Shown: positions 7,443 through 14,317 of the stretch, in pieces
Layout: each line of letters opens with the position of its first letter
How positions within the stretch are numbered: position 1 is the stretch's first letter
Origin: UBA3940 sp964506005
GTDB lineage: Bacteria; Chloroflexota; Anaerolineae; Aggregatilineales; UBA3940
Length of the DNA: 28,535 nt
Direction of reading: 5' to 3'
NCBI GenBank assembly: GCA_964506005.1
Contig: CAZDLX010000028.1
Span: 1 to 28,535 of the forward strand
Made by a program: the position numbers and the translations under genes
The notes under the pieces: generated by a model
Told to the model about the DNA's origin: nothing
Database searches by the model: none
Seen by the model: only the letters and a program-made list of their open reading frames with translations

Positions 7443-7498
7443 GTAGGGGCGCGTGTTGCGCAATTTGAGTTGCGCAACACGCATGCCTACGCCCCTAC
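7443..7498. repeat. Large imperfect hairpin
   Basis: An outer stem GTAGGGGC (7443-7450) pairs with GCCCCTAC (7491-7498). An inner perfect 13-bp stem pairs GCGTGTTGCGCAA (7451-7463) with TTGCGCAACACGC (7470-7482), closing a 6-nt loop. Bases 7483-7490 form a one-sided bulge. It begins about 25 nt downstream of the DmsC-like stop on the minus strand. There is no U-tract, so it is more likely a repeat element or an mRNA stability structure than a standard terminator. Confidence 0.8.
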
Positions 7499-7523
7499 AA
7501 CACGATTGTTTAGCAGACGTTCC

Positions 7524-8375
7524 TTACCCGGCGAGGATGTTCGCCGCCGTGCCCAGCCCGTAGATCATGGCGCGCACGGCGATGCCGCTCGCCACGACCA
7601 GCAGGAAGGCGATCAGCGCCGAGCCCCGCACCGTGGCGAGCTCCGCCGCCGGGCGGCTGCCCAGGTACGTGAGCACCAGCGGCGCGACGATCCCGATGAC
7701 GACCAGGCCCAGCCAGAAGCCGAGCGCAAGGTCGCCCGAGAACAGGCGCGCGGTTTCGCCGACCTGGCCCGTGCTGGTGACGAAGTAGAGCACGGCCACG
7801 ATGGCGTTAACCACCAGCGCGCCGAGCGCCCACGTCCCAACGGTGGCCAGCAGCTTGGAGCGATCCTCGCCCTTCTCAAGCGGGGCGAAGCTGCCGAGCA
7901 CCAGCATCGCCAGCAGCCCCGACACGACCGAGGTCGTGAGGAAGGTCAGCGGCAGCAGCCACGTGTTCCACATCGGGCGGGCGGGCAGCATGTACATCCT
8001 GCCGATGAGCAGGACGGACGCCAGCGCCGCGATCAGGCCGACGACGGCCACGATGCGCCTGCCGCCGGGCCAGACGTCGAACCACATCTGCGCCGCGAAC
8101 AGCGCAGCCACCAGCCCGGTGAACACCGTCACCAGCATCTCCAGCCCCATTGCCGAGCCGAGGTTCGTGAAGATGTAGATGATGTGCTGCGGCGCGGCAA
8201 GGTGCGTGAACGCCGCCACCCCGCCGAGCGCGATGCTGGCCAGCCCGACGAGCGCGCCCCACTTGCAGACGCCGCGGTGGGCTTCGAGGCAGCCAGTCAG
8301 CGCCATGACGGCGAACGGGCCTATCGCGATGCCAACCAGAACAGAGTAGATCAGAAGCGACCATTCAACTGCCAT
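7524..8375 (-). CDS. DmsC-like membrane anchor subunit (283 aa)
   Basis: A polytopic protein with about eight hydrophobic helices that should anchor the catalytic and Fe-S subunits and exchange electrons with the quinone pool. MAVEWSLLIYSVLVGIAIGPF at the start and ARPMWNTWLLPLTFLTTSV in the middle match DmsC/YnfH anchors (EWSL..., then a PxxAWxxxW-like segment). The upstream Fe-S gene stop overlaps an ATG at 8384 as ATGA, but AGGAGG at 8387-8392 is only 2 nt from that codon and 11 nt from the ATG at 8375. I therefore prefer 8375, although coupled reinitiation at 8384 is possible. NrfD-type anchors are the main alternative family. Confidence 0.87.
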   Translation of the reverse strand: MAVEWSLLIYSVLVGIAIGPFAVMALTGCLEAHRGVCKWGALVGLASIALGGVAAFTHLAAPQHIIYIFTNLGSAMGLEMLVTVFTGLVAALFAAQMWFDVWPGGRRIVAVVGLIAALASVLLIGRMYMLPARPMWNTWLLPLTFLTTSVVSGLLAMLVLGSFAPLEKGEDRSKLLATVGTWALGALVVNAIVAVLYFVTSTGQVGETARLFSGDLALGFWLGLVVIGIVAPLVLTYLGSRPAAELATVRGSALIAFLLVVASGIAVRAMIYGLGTAANILAG

Positions 8376-8380
8376 GGCGG

Positions 8381-8986
8381 TCATGCCCTCCTAGTAGGCT
8401 TGGCGGCGATAGCTTCGTTGGACAGCATGCCGACGTGCGGCTGCAGGAAGATCACGCTCGGCTGCGTGCCGGCGCTCTCCAGCAGCTTCACCGCACGGTC
8501 TTCGTTCGCCGCGAGGTACTGTGAGATCTCGCTGTTCGGGTCGTCGATGTCGCCGAAGAAGCGAGCGCCGCCCATGCAGTGCTGCACGCACGCCGGGTCC
8601 TTGCCAGCGTCGACAAGGTGGGCGCACAGCGTGCACTTGGTCATCAGCTGGTTCTCGACGTCGAAGCTGCGAGCATCGTACGGGCAGGCCCAGGTGCAGT
8701 ACCGGCACAGGATGCACTGGTCGTGGTTCACGAGCACAATGCCATCCTCGCGCTGGTAGCTCGCACCGGTCGGGCAGGCGTCCACACAGGCGGGATCTTC
8801 ACACTGCATGCAGCCGTGCGGCAGGAAGTAGCCCTGGATGTTGGGGAACTCGCCGAACGGGCCGATCTCGTCCACCCGGATCCAGTTGCTGCCGACGGGC
8901 ACGCCGTTTTCCTGCTTGCAGGCCACCACACAGGAGTAGCAGCCGATGCACCTTTCAAGGTCAACCAGTAGGGTTGGGCGGGCCAT
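8381..8986 (-). CDS. Four-cluster ferredoxin subunit, DmsB/PsrB type (201 aa)
   Basis: This is the electron-transfer beta subunit of a CISM (complex iron-sulfur molybdoenzyme) family complex. Four cysteine groups are visible: C13/16/19/23, C59/62/67/71, C91/94/97/101 and C118/121/133/137, which together bind four 4Fe-4S clusters. The order and spacing match DmsB, PsrB and TtrB. The last group reads CVQHCMGGA where most relatives have a proline after the cysteine. There is no signal peptide, as expected for a subunit exported by hitch-hiking on the Tat signal of the catalytic partner. The start at 8986 follows GGAGGAGG by about 6 nt, one of the strongest ribosome binding sites in the window. 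It begins 1 nt after the catalytic subunit's stop. Confidence 0.95.
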   Translation of the reverse strand: MARPTLLVDLERCIGCYSCVVACKQENGVPVGSNWIRVDEIGPFGEFPNIQGYFLPHGCMQCEDPACVDACPTGASYQREDGIVLVNHDQCILCRYCTWACPYDARSFDVENQLMTKCTLCAHLVDAGKDPACVQHCMGGARFFGDIDDPNSEISQYLAANEDRAVKLLESAGTQPSVIFLQPHVGMLSNEAIAAKPTRRA

Positions 8987-8987
8987 C

Positions 8988-11573
8988 TTATACCTCCTCC
9001 GTGGGGGTCCACTCGTAGACGGTCTTCACGTCAAGACCCTTCGGCGGGCCCTCCGCCTTGTAGACCTTGACCAGGAAGCCGCGCAGTTGAGGCGTACCGT
9101 TGAGCGGGTCGTAGCCCTGGCTGGGATCGTTGTACGTCAGGACGTTCTGGTTCGACTCGAAGATGCCGCCCAGGTCTGGCGCTGTCTCAGCCGCCTCCGG
9201 GAACCACCAGTCGTGCTCACTGCACACCACGCGCGGGTCGATGCCCTCGGTGAACGTGGCCTTCTGCTTGATACGGCCCATCGCCGTCTCGACGTACACC
9301 CAGTCGCCGTCCTCGATGCCGAGCTCGGCGGCCTTGCGCGGGTTGATCTCGAGGCGCGGCTCGGGCCACAGCTCGCGCATCCAGGGGAGCTGGCGGAACT
9401 CCGAGTGGAAGAAGCCCGGCACGCGGCGCGTGGTGCACAGCAGCGGGTACTCCTTGGCCAGCTGGCCATCCGGCGAGAACAACGGCGGCTCGACGAAGAA
9501 CGGCAGCGCCTCGCCTGTGAGATCGTGCGCCAGGCGCAGCCACAGCTCGGCCTTGCCCGAGGGCAGGTTGAAGCCGTGCTTCTTGTAGCCGTAGGGCTCC
9601 TGCGGCTCGTAGTAGATCCACTGCTCCTTGAGCTGCTCCCACGTCATGTTCATGGGCTCAAGGCGCCAGTCGAGCCACTCCTCGACCGAATTCCAGGGGA
9701 TGACCTCGTTCCAGTACTCCGGATCGCGCTCGGCCAGCTTCTTGGCCAGGCCAAGCATCGCATCTTCGTCGGACCGCGCCTCACCAATCGGCTCCACGGC
9801 CTTCTGGCGGGCCTGGATGCCCCACAGCAGGTGCATGTCGCCGATCTGGTCACGTTCCGTCCACATCGCGATGGGCAGCACCAGGTCGGAGATCATCGCG
9901 GTGGACGTCATGTACAGGTCCAGCACGGCGATGAAGGGGACCTTCTGCAGCGCCTCGAATACGACCTTGGTGTTCATGCTGTTGGTCAGCGGGTTCGCAC
10001 CCTGGACAAACAGCATCTCAATCTGGAGGTTGCCTGCGGCGAGGTCGCGCATGGAATAGTCGCCGTGCGAGCGGGCCAGCGGGAACTTCTCATACCGGCC
10101 AGAGACCTCGAACGATTCCGGCGGCACCAGGTCCATCCGGTCCAGCTCGGGGCTCACGTAGGGCACCGTCTCGCCGGGGAAAGAGCCCTTGCGGAAGGCG
10201 GGCACGTTCCACATGGCCATGCCGCCGGGCGCGTCGAGATTGCCCGTCAGCGCGACGATCATCATCGCCGCCTGCACGCCGCGCGAGGAGTTCACACCCC
10301 ACTGGTCGAAGGACACACCCCACTGCAGGGCCAGGCCGGGGATGGTCGCCATCATGCGGGCGGCCTCGGCGATGTCCTCTTCCTTGCACCAGGTTGTCTC
10401 GGCGACCTTGTCGAGCGGGTACTCGTTCACCCGGTCGACGAGGTGCTGCCAGGCGGTGCGGCAGGTGACGGTCGTGCCGTCGGCCAGCTCAACCTCGAAG
10501 GGGCCTTCCATCGCGGGCTTGACGTCGGGGCCGGTCACGACGACTGGCGCGTTGGTCTCGCTGTCCCAGAACACCAGGTGCTCGGGCGGGCGCGGGAGGA
10601 ACGGCGGGCCGTCGAACGGCTCAGGCTCCTCGCCGGAGAGGTCGTACTCCGTCAGCATCCTGCCGTTATCCTCGCGAACGAGACCCGGCAGGTTGGTCCA
10701 CTGCTCGATGAACTCGTGATCGACGAGGTCTTCGTTGATGATGACGTTGAGGAAGCCCATCGCCAGCGCGGTGTCGGATGCCGGGCGCACCGGCAGCCAG
10801 ATGTCGGCCTTCTGGGCGACGTTGGTGTACACCGGGTCGATGACGATCAGCTTCGCGCCCTCGTTAACGGCGTTCGCCGGGCGCGAGCCGTGCATGCCGT
10901 CGGCATGCGAGTACGTCACGGTGTTGCCCCAGAAGACGACCACGCCGGGCGTCGCACCCTGGAAGCCAAAGTAGTCGGCAACCGGGATGCGGTAGCCGAA
11001 CATCTTGGTGATAACCTCGATGCGCGGCAGGTAGCACAGCGGCGGCATGCCGATCGCGACGCCGATGCCCATACCGCGGATCACAGCGTTGCTGAAGTCG
11101 CGCCACATCCGGCCCGTGCCGCCGCAGTGGGCGACAGCCTGCTTGCCGTATGTCTCCCAGGTGTCGTACAGCTTATCAGACAGGATCTGGTAAGCCTCGT
11201 CCCAGGTGATGCGCTGCCACTTGCCCTCGCCGCGGTTGCCGACCCGCTTCATCGGGTAGCGCAGGCGGCGCGGATTGTACTGGTGCTGGGTCGTCGCCAG
11301 GCCCTTGGGGCACAGCGTTCCCTTGTTGGTCGGGGCTTCGGGGTTGCCCTCAACCTTTACCACGCGCCCATCGCGCACGTGGATGAGCGTGCCGCACGTG
11401 CCGTGACACATACGGCACATCGATCGGATAACCTTCGTCTCGCCGGAGAGCTCGACCTTGCCCTCAGCCCGCTCCAGCCAGTTCAGGTCTGGCAGTTGCA
11501 GAGCTGTGGCAGCGGCCCCCAAGGCGCCCGTCGCCTTGAGGAAGCCTCTCCTCGAGATGTGGTTTTCTGCCAT
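8988..11573 (-). CDS. Tat-exported molybdopterin oxidoreductase, acetylene hydratase/PhsA-like branch (861 aa)
   Basis: This is the catalytic subunit of a bis-MGD molybdenum or tungsten enzyme. The N-terminus carries a textbook Tat motif (SRRGFLKATGALGAAATA). An N-terminal 4Fe-4S site is formed by C53, C56, C60 and C88 (MCRMCHGTC...GTLCPKG); the Lys after C88 is common in this group. C180 (MPPLCYLPR) is the likely metal-ligating Cys. Long blocks such as KLIVIDPVYTNVAQKADIWL, EYPLDKVAETTWC and AKEYPLLCTTRRVPGFFHSE recall acetylene hydratase and thiosulfate/polysulfide reductases. In acetylene hydratase an Asp follows the second cluster Cys; here it is His57, so hydratase activity is unlikely and a redox role with the DmsB/DmsC-like partners is favoured. 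AAGGAG lies 8 nt before the ATG. The substrate is unknown. Confidence 0.95.
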   Translation of the reverse strand: MAENHISRRGFLKATGALGAAATALQLPDLNWLERAEGKVELSGETKVIRSMCRMCHGTCGTLIHVRDGRVVKVEGNPEAPTNKGTLCPKGLATTQHQYNPRRLRYPMKRVGNRGEGKWQRITWDEAYQILSDKLYDTWETYGKQAVAHCGGTGRMWRDFSNAVIRGMGIGVAIGMPPLCYLPRIEVITKMFGYRIPVADYFGFQGATPGVVVFWGNTVTYSHADGMHGSRPANAVNEGAKLIVIDPVYTNVAQKADIWLPVRPASDTALAMGFLNVIINEDLVDHEFIEQWTNLPGLVREDNGRMLTEYDLSGEEPEPFDGPPFLPRPPEHLVFWDSETNAPVVVTGPDVKPAMEGPFEVELADGTTVTCRTAWQHLVDRVNEYPLDKVAETTWCKEEDIAEAARMMATIPGLALQWGVSFDQWGVNSSRGVQAAMMIVALTGNLDAPGGMAMWNVPAFRKGSFPGETVPYVSPELDRMDLVPPESFEVSGRYEKFPLARSHGDYSMRDLAAGNLQIEMLFVQGANPLTNSMNTKVVFEALQKVPFIAVLDLYMTSTAMISDLVLPIAMWTERDQIGDMHLLWGIQARQKAVEPIGEARSDEDAMLGLAKKLAERDPEYWNEVIPWNSVEEWLDWRLEPMNMTWEQLKEQWIYYEPQEPYGYKKHGFNLPSGKAELWLRLAHDLTGEALPFFVEPPLFSPDGQLAKEYPLLCTTRRVPGFFHSEFRQLPWMRELWPEPRLEINPRKAAELGIEDGDWVYVETAMGRIKQKATFTEGIDPRVVCSEHDWWFPEAAETAPDLGGIFESNQNVLTYNDPSQGYDPLNGTPQLRGFLVKVYKAEGPPKGLDVKTVYEWTPTEEV

Positions 11574-11901
11574 GTCATTTTCTCCTTGCAGCGGACAGAA
11601 TTTGGGATGGCTCCTGTTTCAGCCTGACTGCCAGAGGCCGGGAAGGAGACTGCCGGGGAAGGTTCGACGCTCATTCCTCCTCGGCGATCCATCATCAGGG
11701 GCTTTGGTTCGCGTTGCTGTGCAGACACACCTCCTACTCGCAGCCGGGGGGCTGAGGTCTGGTCCTCCTGTCGAACAGTCTACCGTCTCGCCGCGCGCAG
11801 CATAACACTCAAGCGAACCGCAGACGCTTACTCGGTCTACCCAATTTGATGTACCCATTCGGGCCATACGGGGGCGGGGCGCAGGGCTGGCTGCGCACCA
11901 C
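11574..11901 (-). promoter_or_regulatory. Long leader/promoter region of the respiratory cluster
   Basis: The 328 bases between the regulator's terminator and the oxidoreductase start hold no convincing gene. Two direct heptamers, TACCCAA (11838-11844) and TACCCAT (11852-11858), lie 14 bp apart centre to centre, about 270 nt upstream of the start codon. TACCCAT fits the NarL heptamer consensus TACYYMT. A small hairpin (CAGCC/GGCTG) lies at about 11740-11755. No sure sigma-70 boxes are seen. The upstream terminator means the cluster needs its own promoter here. Binding by the neighbouring NarL-type regulator is inference. Confidence 0.4.
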
Positions 11902-11929
11902 AAAAAAGGCTCTCCGGGTGGAGAGCCTT
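11902..11929 (-). terminator. Intrinsic terminator after the response regulator gene
   Basis: Read on the minus strand, the stem GGCTCTCC/GGAGAGCC (8 bp, extended by A-T pairs) closes a 4-nt loop and is followed at once by six Ts and then GTG. It lies about 20 nt past the stop codon at 11950. It should separate the two-component genes from the oxidoreductase cluster. Confidence 0.9.
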
Positions 11930-11949
11930 GAGGTTGTGTGGGCTGGTGG

Positions 11950-12606
11950 TTACTTGTCCACCAGACCTTCACGCACGGCGTAAACCGCTGCCTGGACCCG
12001 GTTGCTCAGGTGCAGCTTGTCCAGCACGTTGGCCAGGTGCTTCTTAATGGTATTCTCGCTGAGGCTCAGCCGGTCGCCGATCTCCTGATTGGTCAGCCCT
12101 TCCGCGACCAGCAGGAGCACCTCCTGCTCCCGGTCGCTGAGCGCCTCGCCTGTCACGTCCAGCGAGTTCTGCGACGCGGCCCCGCGCCGGGTGAACTCGT
12201 CCAGCACTTTTGCCGCTATCACACCGGATATCGGTGCCTCGCCGCGTATCACCCCCTGCAGATAGCTGTGCAGCCGCCGTGAGGGGGTGTTCTTCAGCAC
12301 GTAGCCGCTCGCGCCGGCTTTGATCGCCTCGAACAGGTTGCCCTCATCCTCGGCAATTGTCAGCATCACCACGCGGGTCGTCGGCAGCTCCATGTGGATC
12401 CGCCGTGTCGCCTCTAATCCGGTCATCACAGGCATCGAGATATCCATCAGGATGACGTCCGGCAGCAGCTCGCGCGCGAGCTCCACCGCCTCCTGCCCGT
12501 TGGAAGCCTCGCCGACGACTTCAAAGTCATCCCAGTGGCGTGCCAGCGCGCTCACGCCCTCGCGGAAGAGAATGTGGTCGTCGACTAGGAGAAGTGTATT
12601 AGCCAT
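11950..12606 (-). CDS. NarL/FixJ-family response regulator (218 aa)
   Basis: The receiver domain covers residues 4-120 with acidic pair D9/D10, phospho-acceptor D55 in LMDISMP, T83 and K105. A GerE/LuxR-type helix-turn-helix occupies about 155-215 (LSDREQEVLLLVAEGLTNQE). All phosphorylation residues are intact. The ATG at 12606 is chosen; a TTG two codons upstream (12612) is an alternative, and neither has a strong ribosome binding site. The gene follows the sensor kinase by 194 bp and ends at an intrinsic terminator, directly upstream of the respiratory cluster, so that cluster is the likely target. Confidence 0.93.
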   Translation of the reverse strand: MANTLLLVDDHILFREGVSALARHWDDFEVVGEASNGQEAVELARELLPDVILMDISMPVMTGLEATRRIHMELPTTRVVMLTIAEDEGNLFEAIKAGASGYVLKNTPSRRLHSYLQGVIRGEAPISGVIAAKVLDEFTRRGAASQNSLDVTGEALSDREQEVLLLVAEGLTNQEIGDRLSLSENTIKKHLANVLDKLHLSNRVQAAVYAVREGLVDK

Positions 12607-12699
12607 GGTCAATGACTCTCTGTAAATGCTCCACTCACCACTGCTGTGCTTGATCTACTCGCCCTGCTCGGAGAATCCGTGTGGTACCCGGCCAATATT

Positions 12700-12728
12700 A
12701 GTATGCAGCTAATTACAGGCGTTGGTAA
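12700..12728 (-). promoter_or_regulatory. Possible promoter of the response regulator gene
   Basis: On the minus strand TTACCA (12728-12723) and CATACT (12705-12700) are spaced by exactly 17 bp, each matching four of six sigma-70 consensus bases. The pair lies about 95 nt before the regulator start, in the 194-bp gap after the kinase gene. The match is moderate and could be chance. Confidence 0.3.
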
Positions 12729-12800
12729 GACCTGTTTGCACCGTTGTCCCTACACGATCAGCCCGTCCGGCATACCCGGTCGTGTCATGACCAGGCACAA

Positions 12801-14123
12801 CTAACAGCGGCACAACTGCGAGCTGCGAAAACGCGGCACTTCCACCTGGATCTCGGTGCCCTCACCTACGCGAGATTCGATGTGCAGGCAGCCGCCGACA
12901 CTGTCCGCACGCTCCCGCATGATGCGCAGCCCGATGCGCTCGTCGCGCACGGTCGCCGGGTCGAACCCGCAGCCGTCGTCGGCGATGCTCATGCGAAGCG
13001 TATTCTGCCGGCTCTCACACTTGATGACCACCTGTGAGGCCTTTGCATGCCGGCGGACGTTCGTCAGCGCCTCCTGAACGATCCGGATGAGCTGGATCTC
13101 CGCCTCCGGGCTGGCTGTCCACTCTGCGTCATCGGCCCCCACGCAGCGGACCTCGATCCCCCACTGTTGTTGGAAGCGCCTCAGGTACTCGGACATGACC
13201 GGTATGAACCCGCCCTGCGCGACATTCTTCACGCGCAGGCCGAGGATATCGTCGCGGATGCTGCTGTATGCCTCCTGCGCGATGCGCTCGACCTCCTGCA
13301 GCGTGCTCCGCGCCGAGTCGAGATGGCCTTCGTCCAGGCACAGCAGCGCCTCGTCGGCGCGCATGCGAATGCAGCCTATCGTCTGCGCCAGCCCGTCGTG
13401 CAGTTCCTGGCTGAGACGTTCGCGCTCCTGCAGGATGGCAAGGTCGCGGCTCTGCTGGGAGAGCTGGACGAGGTGGGCCGCCGCGCCGATCTGCCGTCCG
13501 ACCGAGGCCAGCCACCGGATCTCATCTTCCTGCCACTCGTGCATCTCAAAGGTCGCGAGCTCCATCGTGCCGACGAGAAGCTGCGAGGCCAGCAGCGGGA
13601 CGCAGATCAGGCTCTGATAGCCGGACTCGACCTCGCCGGGGCTCAACACGCGCGGATCAGAGGCCAGGTTCGAGGTAAAAACCGGCTGGTGCGTCGCGGC
13701 GACCTCCGCCTGAAACGCCTGGTCCACCGGCACAAGCTGCAAATCCTGGAGCATGCGGAGCGTCATGCCCTGCTGGGCGATGAGCGCGAAGCCGCGACGC
13801 TCCTTGTCGAGAAGGCGGATAGCACCCGCGGAGTAACCTGTGGCAGTGAAGACCTTGTGCAGCACATGCTGCATGACCTGATGCAGCGGCACGTTGCCGC
13901 TCGTCGCCTCAGAGATCGAGAGGAGCGCCTCAAGGTTGCGGCTCTGCGCGGCGATCTGCTCCTCTGCTTCGGCGTGCCGGGCCTCAAGCTCAGAGATACG
14001 CCGGCGCAGCTCTCCGATCTCTCGACGGTAGCGCTCACTCGCCAGTGCATCGCGCATCACATCTCGGGACGTCTGCAGCCAGCGCGTCAGTTGGTTCTGG
14101 TCTCCATTTTCTTTGCTGCCCAT
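12801..14123 (-). CDS. Soluble GAF-domain histidine kinase, NarX/DegS-type (440 aa)
   Basis: No membrane segment or signal peptide is present, so the sensor is cytoplasmic. A charged coiled-coil-like stretch covers about 28-65. A GAF domain follows (about 67-220). The HisKA_3 dimerisation helix contains LSQELHDGLAQTIG with phospho-acceptor H242. The ATPase part has the N-box (VQEALTNVRRHA, N355) and the G1 box (DDGCGFD, D383). The C-terminus ends in LCRC. This is the usual partner type for NarL-family regulators, and one is encoded next. The GAF ligand is unknown; redox state, a gas or a small molecule are possible. The ATG at 14123 has a weak ribosome binding site. Confidence 0.93.
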   Translation of the reverse strand: MGSKENGDQNQLTRWLQTSRDVMRDALASERYRREIGELRRRISELEARHAEAEEQIAAQSRNLEALLSISEATSGNVPLHQVMQHVLHKVFTATGYSAGAIRLLDKERRGFALIAQQGMTLRMLQDLQLVPVDQAFQAEVAATHQPVFTSNLASDPRVLSPGEVESGYQSLICVPLLASQLLVGTMELATFEMHEWQEDEIRWLASVGRQIGAAAHLVQLSQQSRDLAILQERERLSQELHDGLAQTIGCIRMRADEALLCLDEGHLDSARSTLQEVERIAQEAYSSIRDDILGLRVKNVAQGGFIPVMSEYLRRFQQQWGIEVRCVGADDAEWTASPEAEIQLIRIVQEALTNVRRHAKASQVVIKCESRQNTLRMSIADDGCGFDPATVRDERIGLRIMRERADSVGGCLHIESRVGEGTEIQVEVPRFRSSQLCRC

Positions 14124-14317
14124 AATGAATTTACCCGCAGTCCACAGGGAAGCTCAGGTACCCGGCCGCGACCGGCGTTTTGGCACAAAGCCGGATCCGC
14201 AGTAAGTTAGCAGTAGTATACATTTGGGCCCGCTATTCGACGGGTTACATTCTGCCCCACCGGTATTGCATTTTATCAGGAACATCCGGGCCGCATCGGA
14301 CACCTACAACCTTCGCG

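Larger units (their letters stand above)
7180..7523. other. Intergenic region inside the respiratory cluster
   Basis: This stretch of about 340 bases separates the DmsC-like and TorD-like genes and holds no gene. It contains the four-hairpin element at 7274-7400 and the long hairpin at 7443-7498. The remaining bases around 7200-7270 and 7400-7440 show nothing I can name. Because the flanking genes are codirectional, the repeats may weaken read-through or stabilise the upstream message. Confidence 0.6.

Noticed and set aside
8988..11573. A selenocysteine codon in the oxidoreductase
   Set aside because: The frame has no internal TGA and the metal-ligand position is an ordinary Cys.
8946..11627. 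An 893-codon open frame on the plus strand opposite the oxidoreductase gene
   Set aside because: Its product is Arg/His/Leu/Val-rich with no domain; the opposite strand encodes a clear molybdoenzyme. Long antisense frames are normal in GC-rich genes.
11483..11728. A possible 81-codon leader ORF before the oxidoreductase gene
   Set aside because: It overlaps the oxidoreductase start in another frame, its GTG lies too close to AGGAGG (about 1 nt), and it has no recognisable content.
11574..11901. A molybdenum-cofactor or other riboswitch in the long leader
   Set aside because: I could not fold a conserved riboswitch core by eye; only short GC-rich stems are visible. A covariance-model search would decide.
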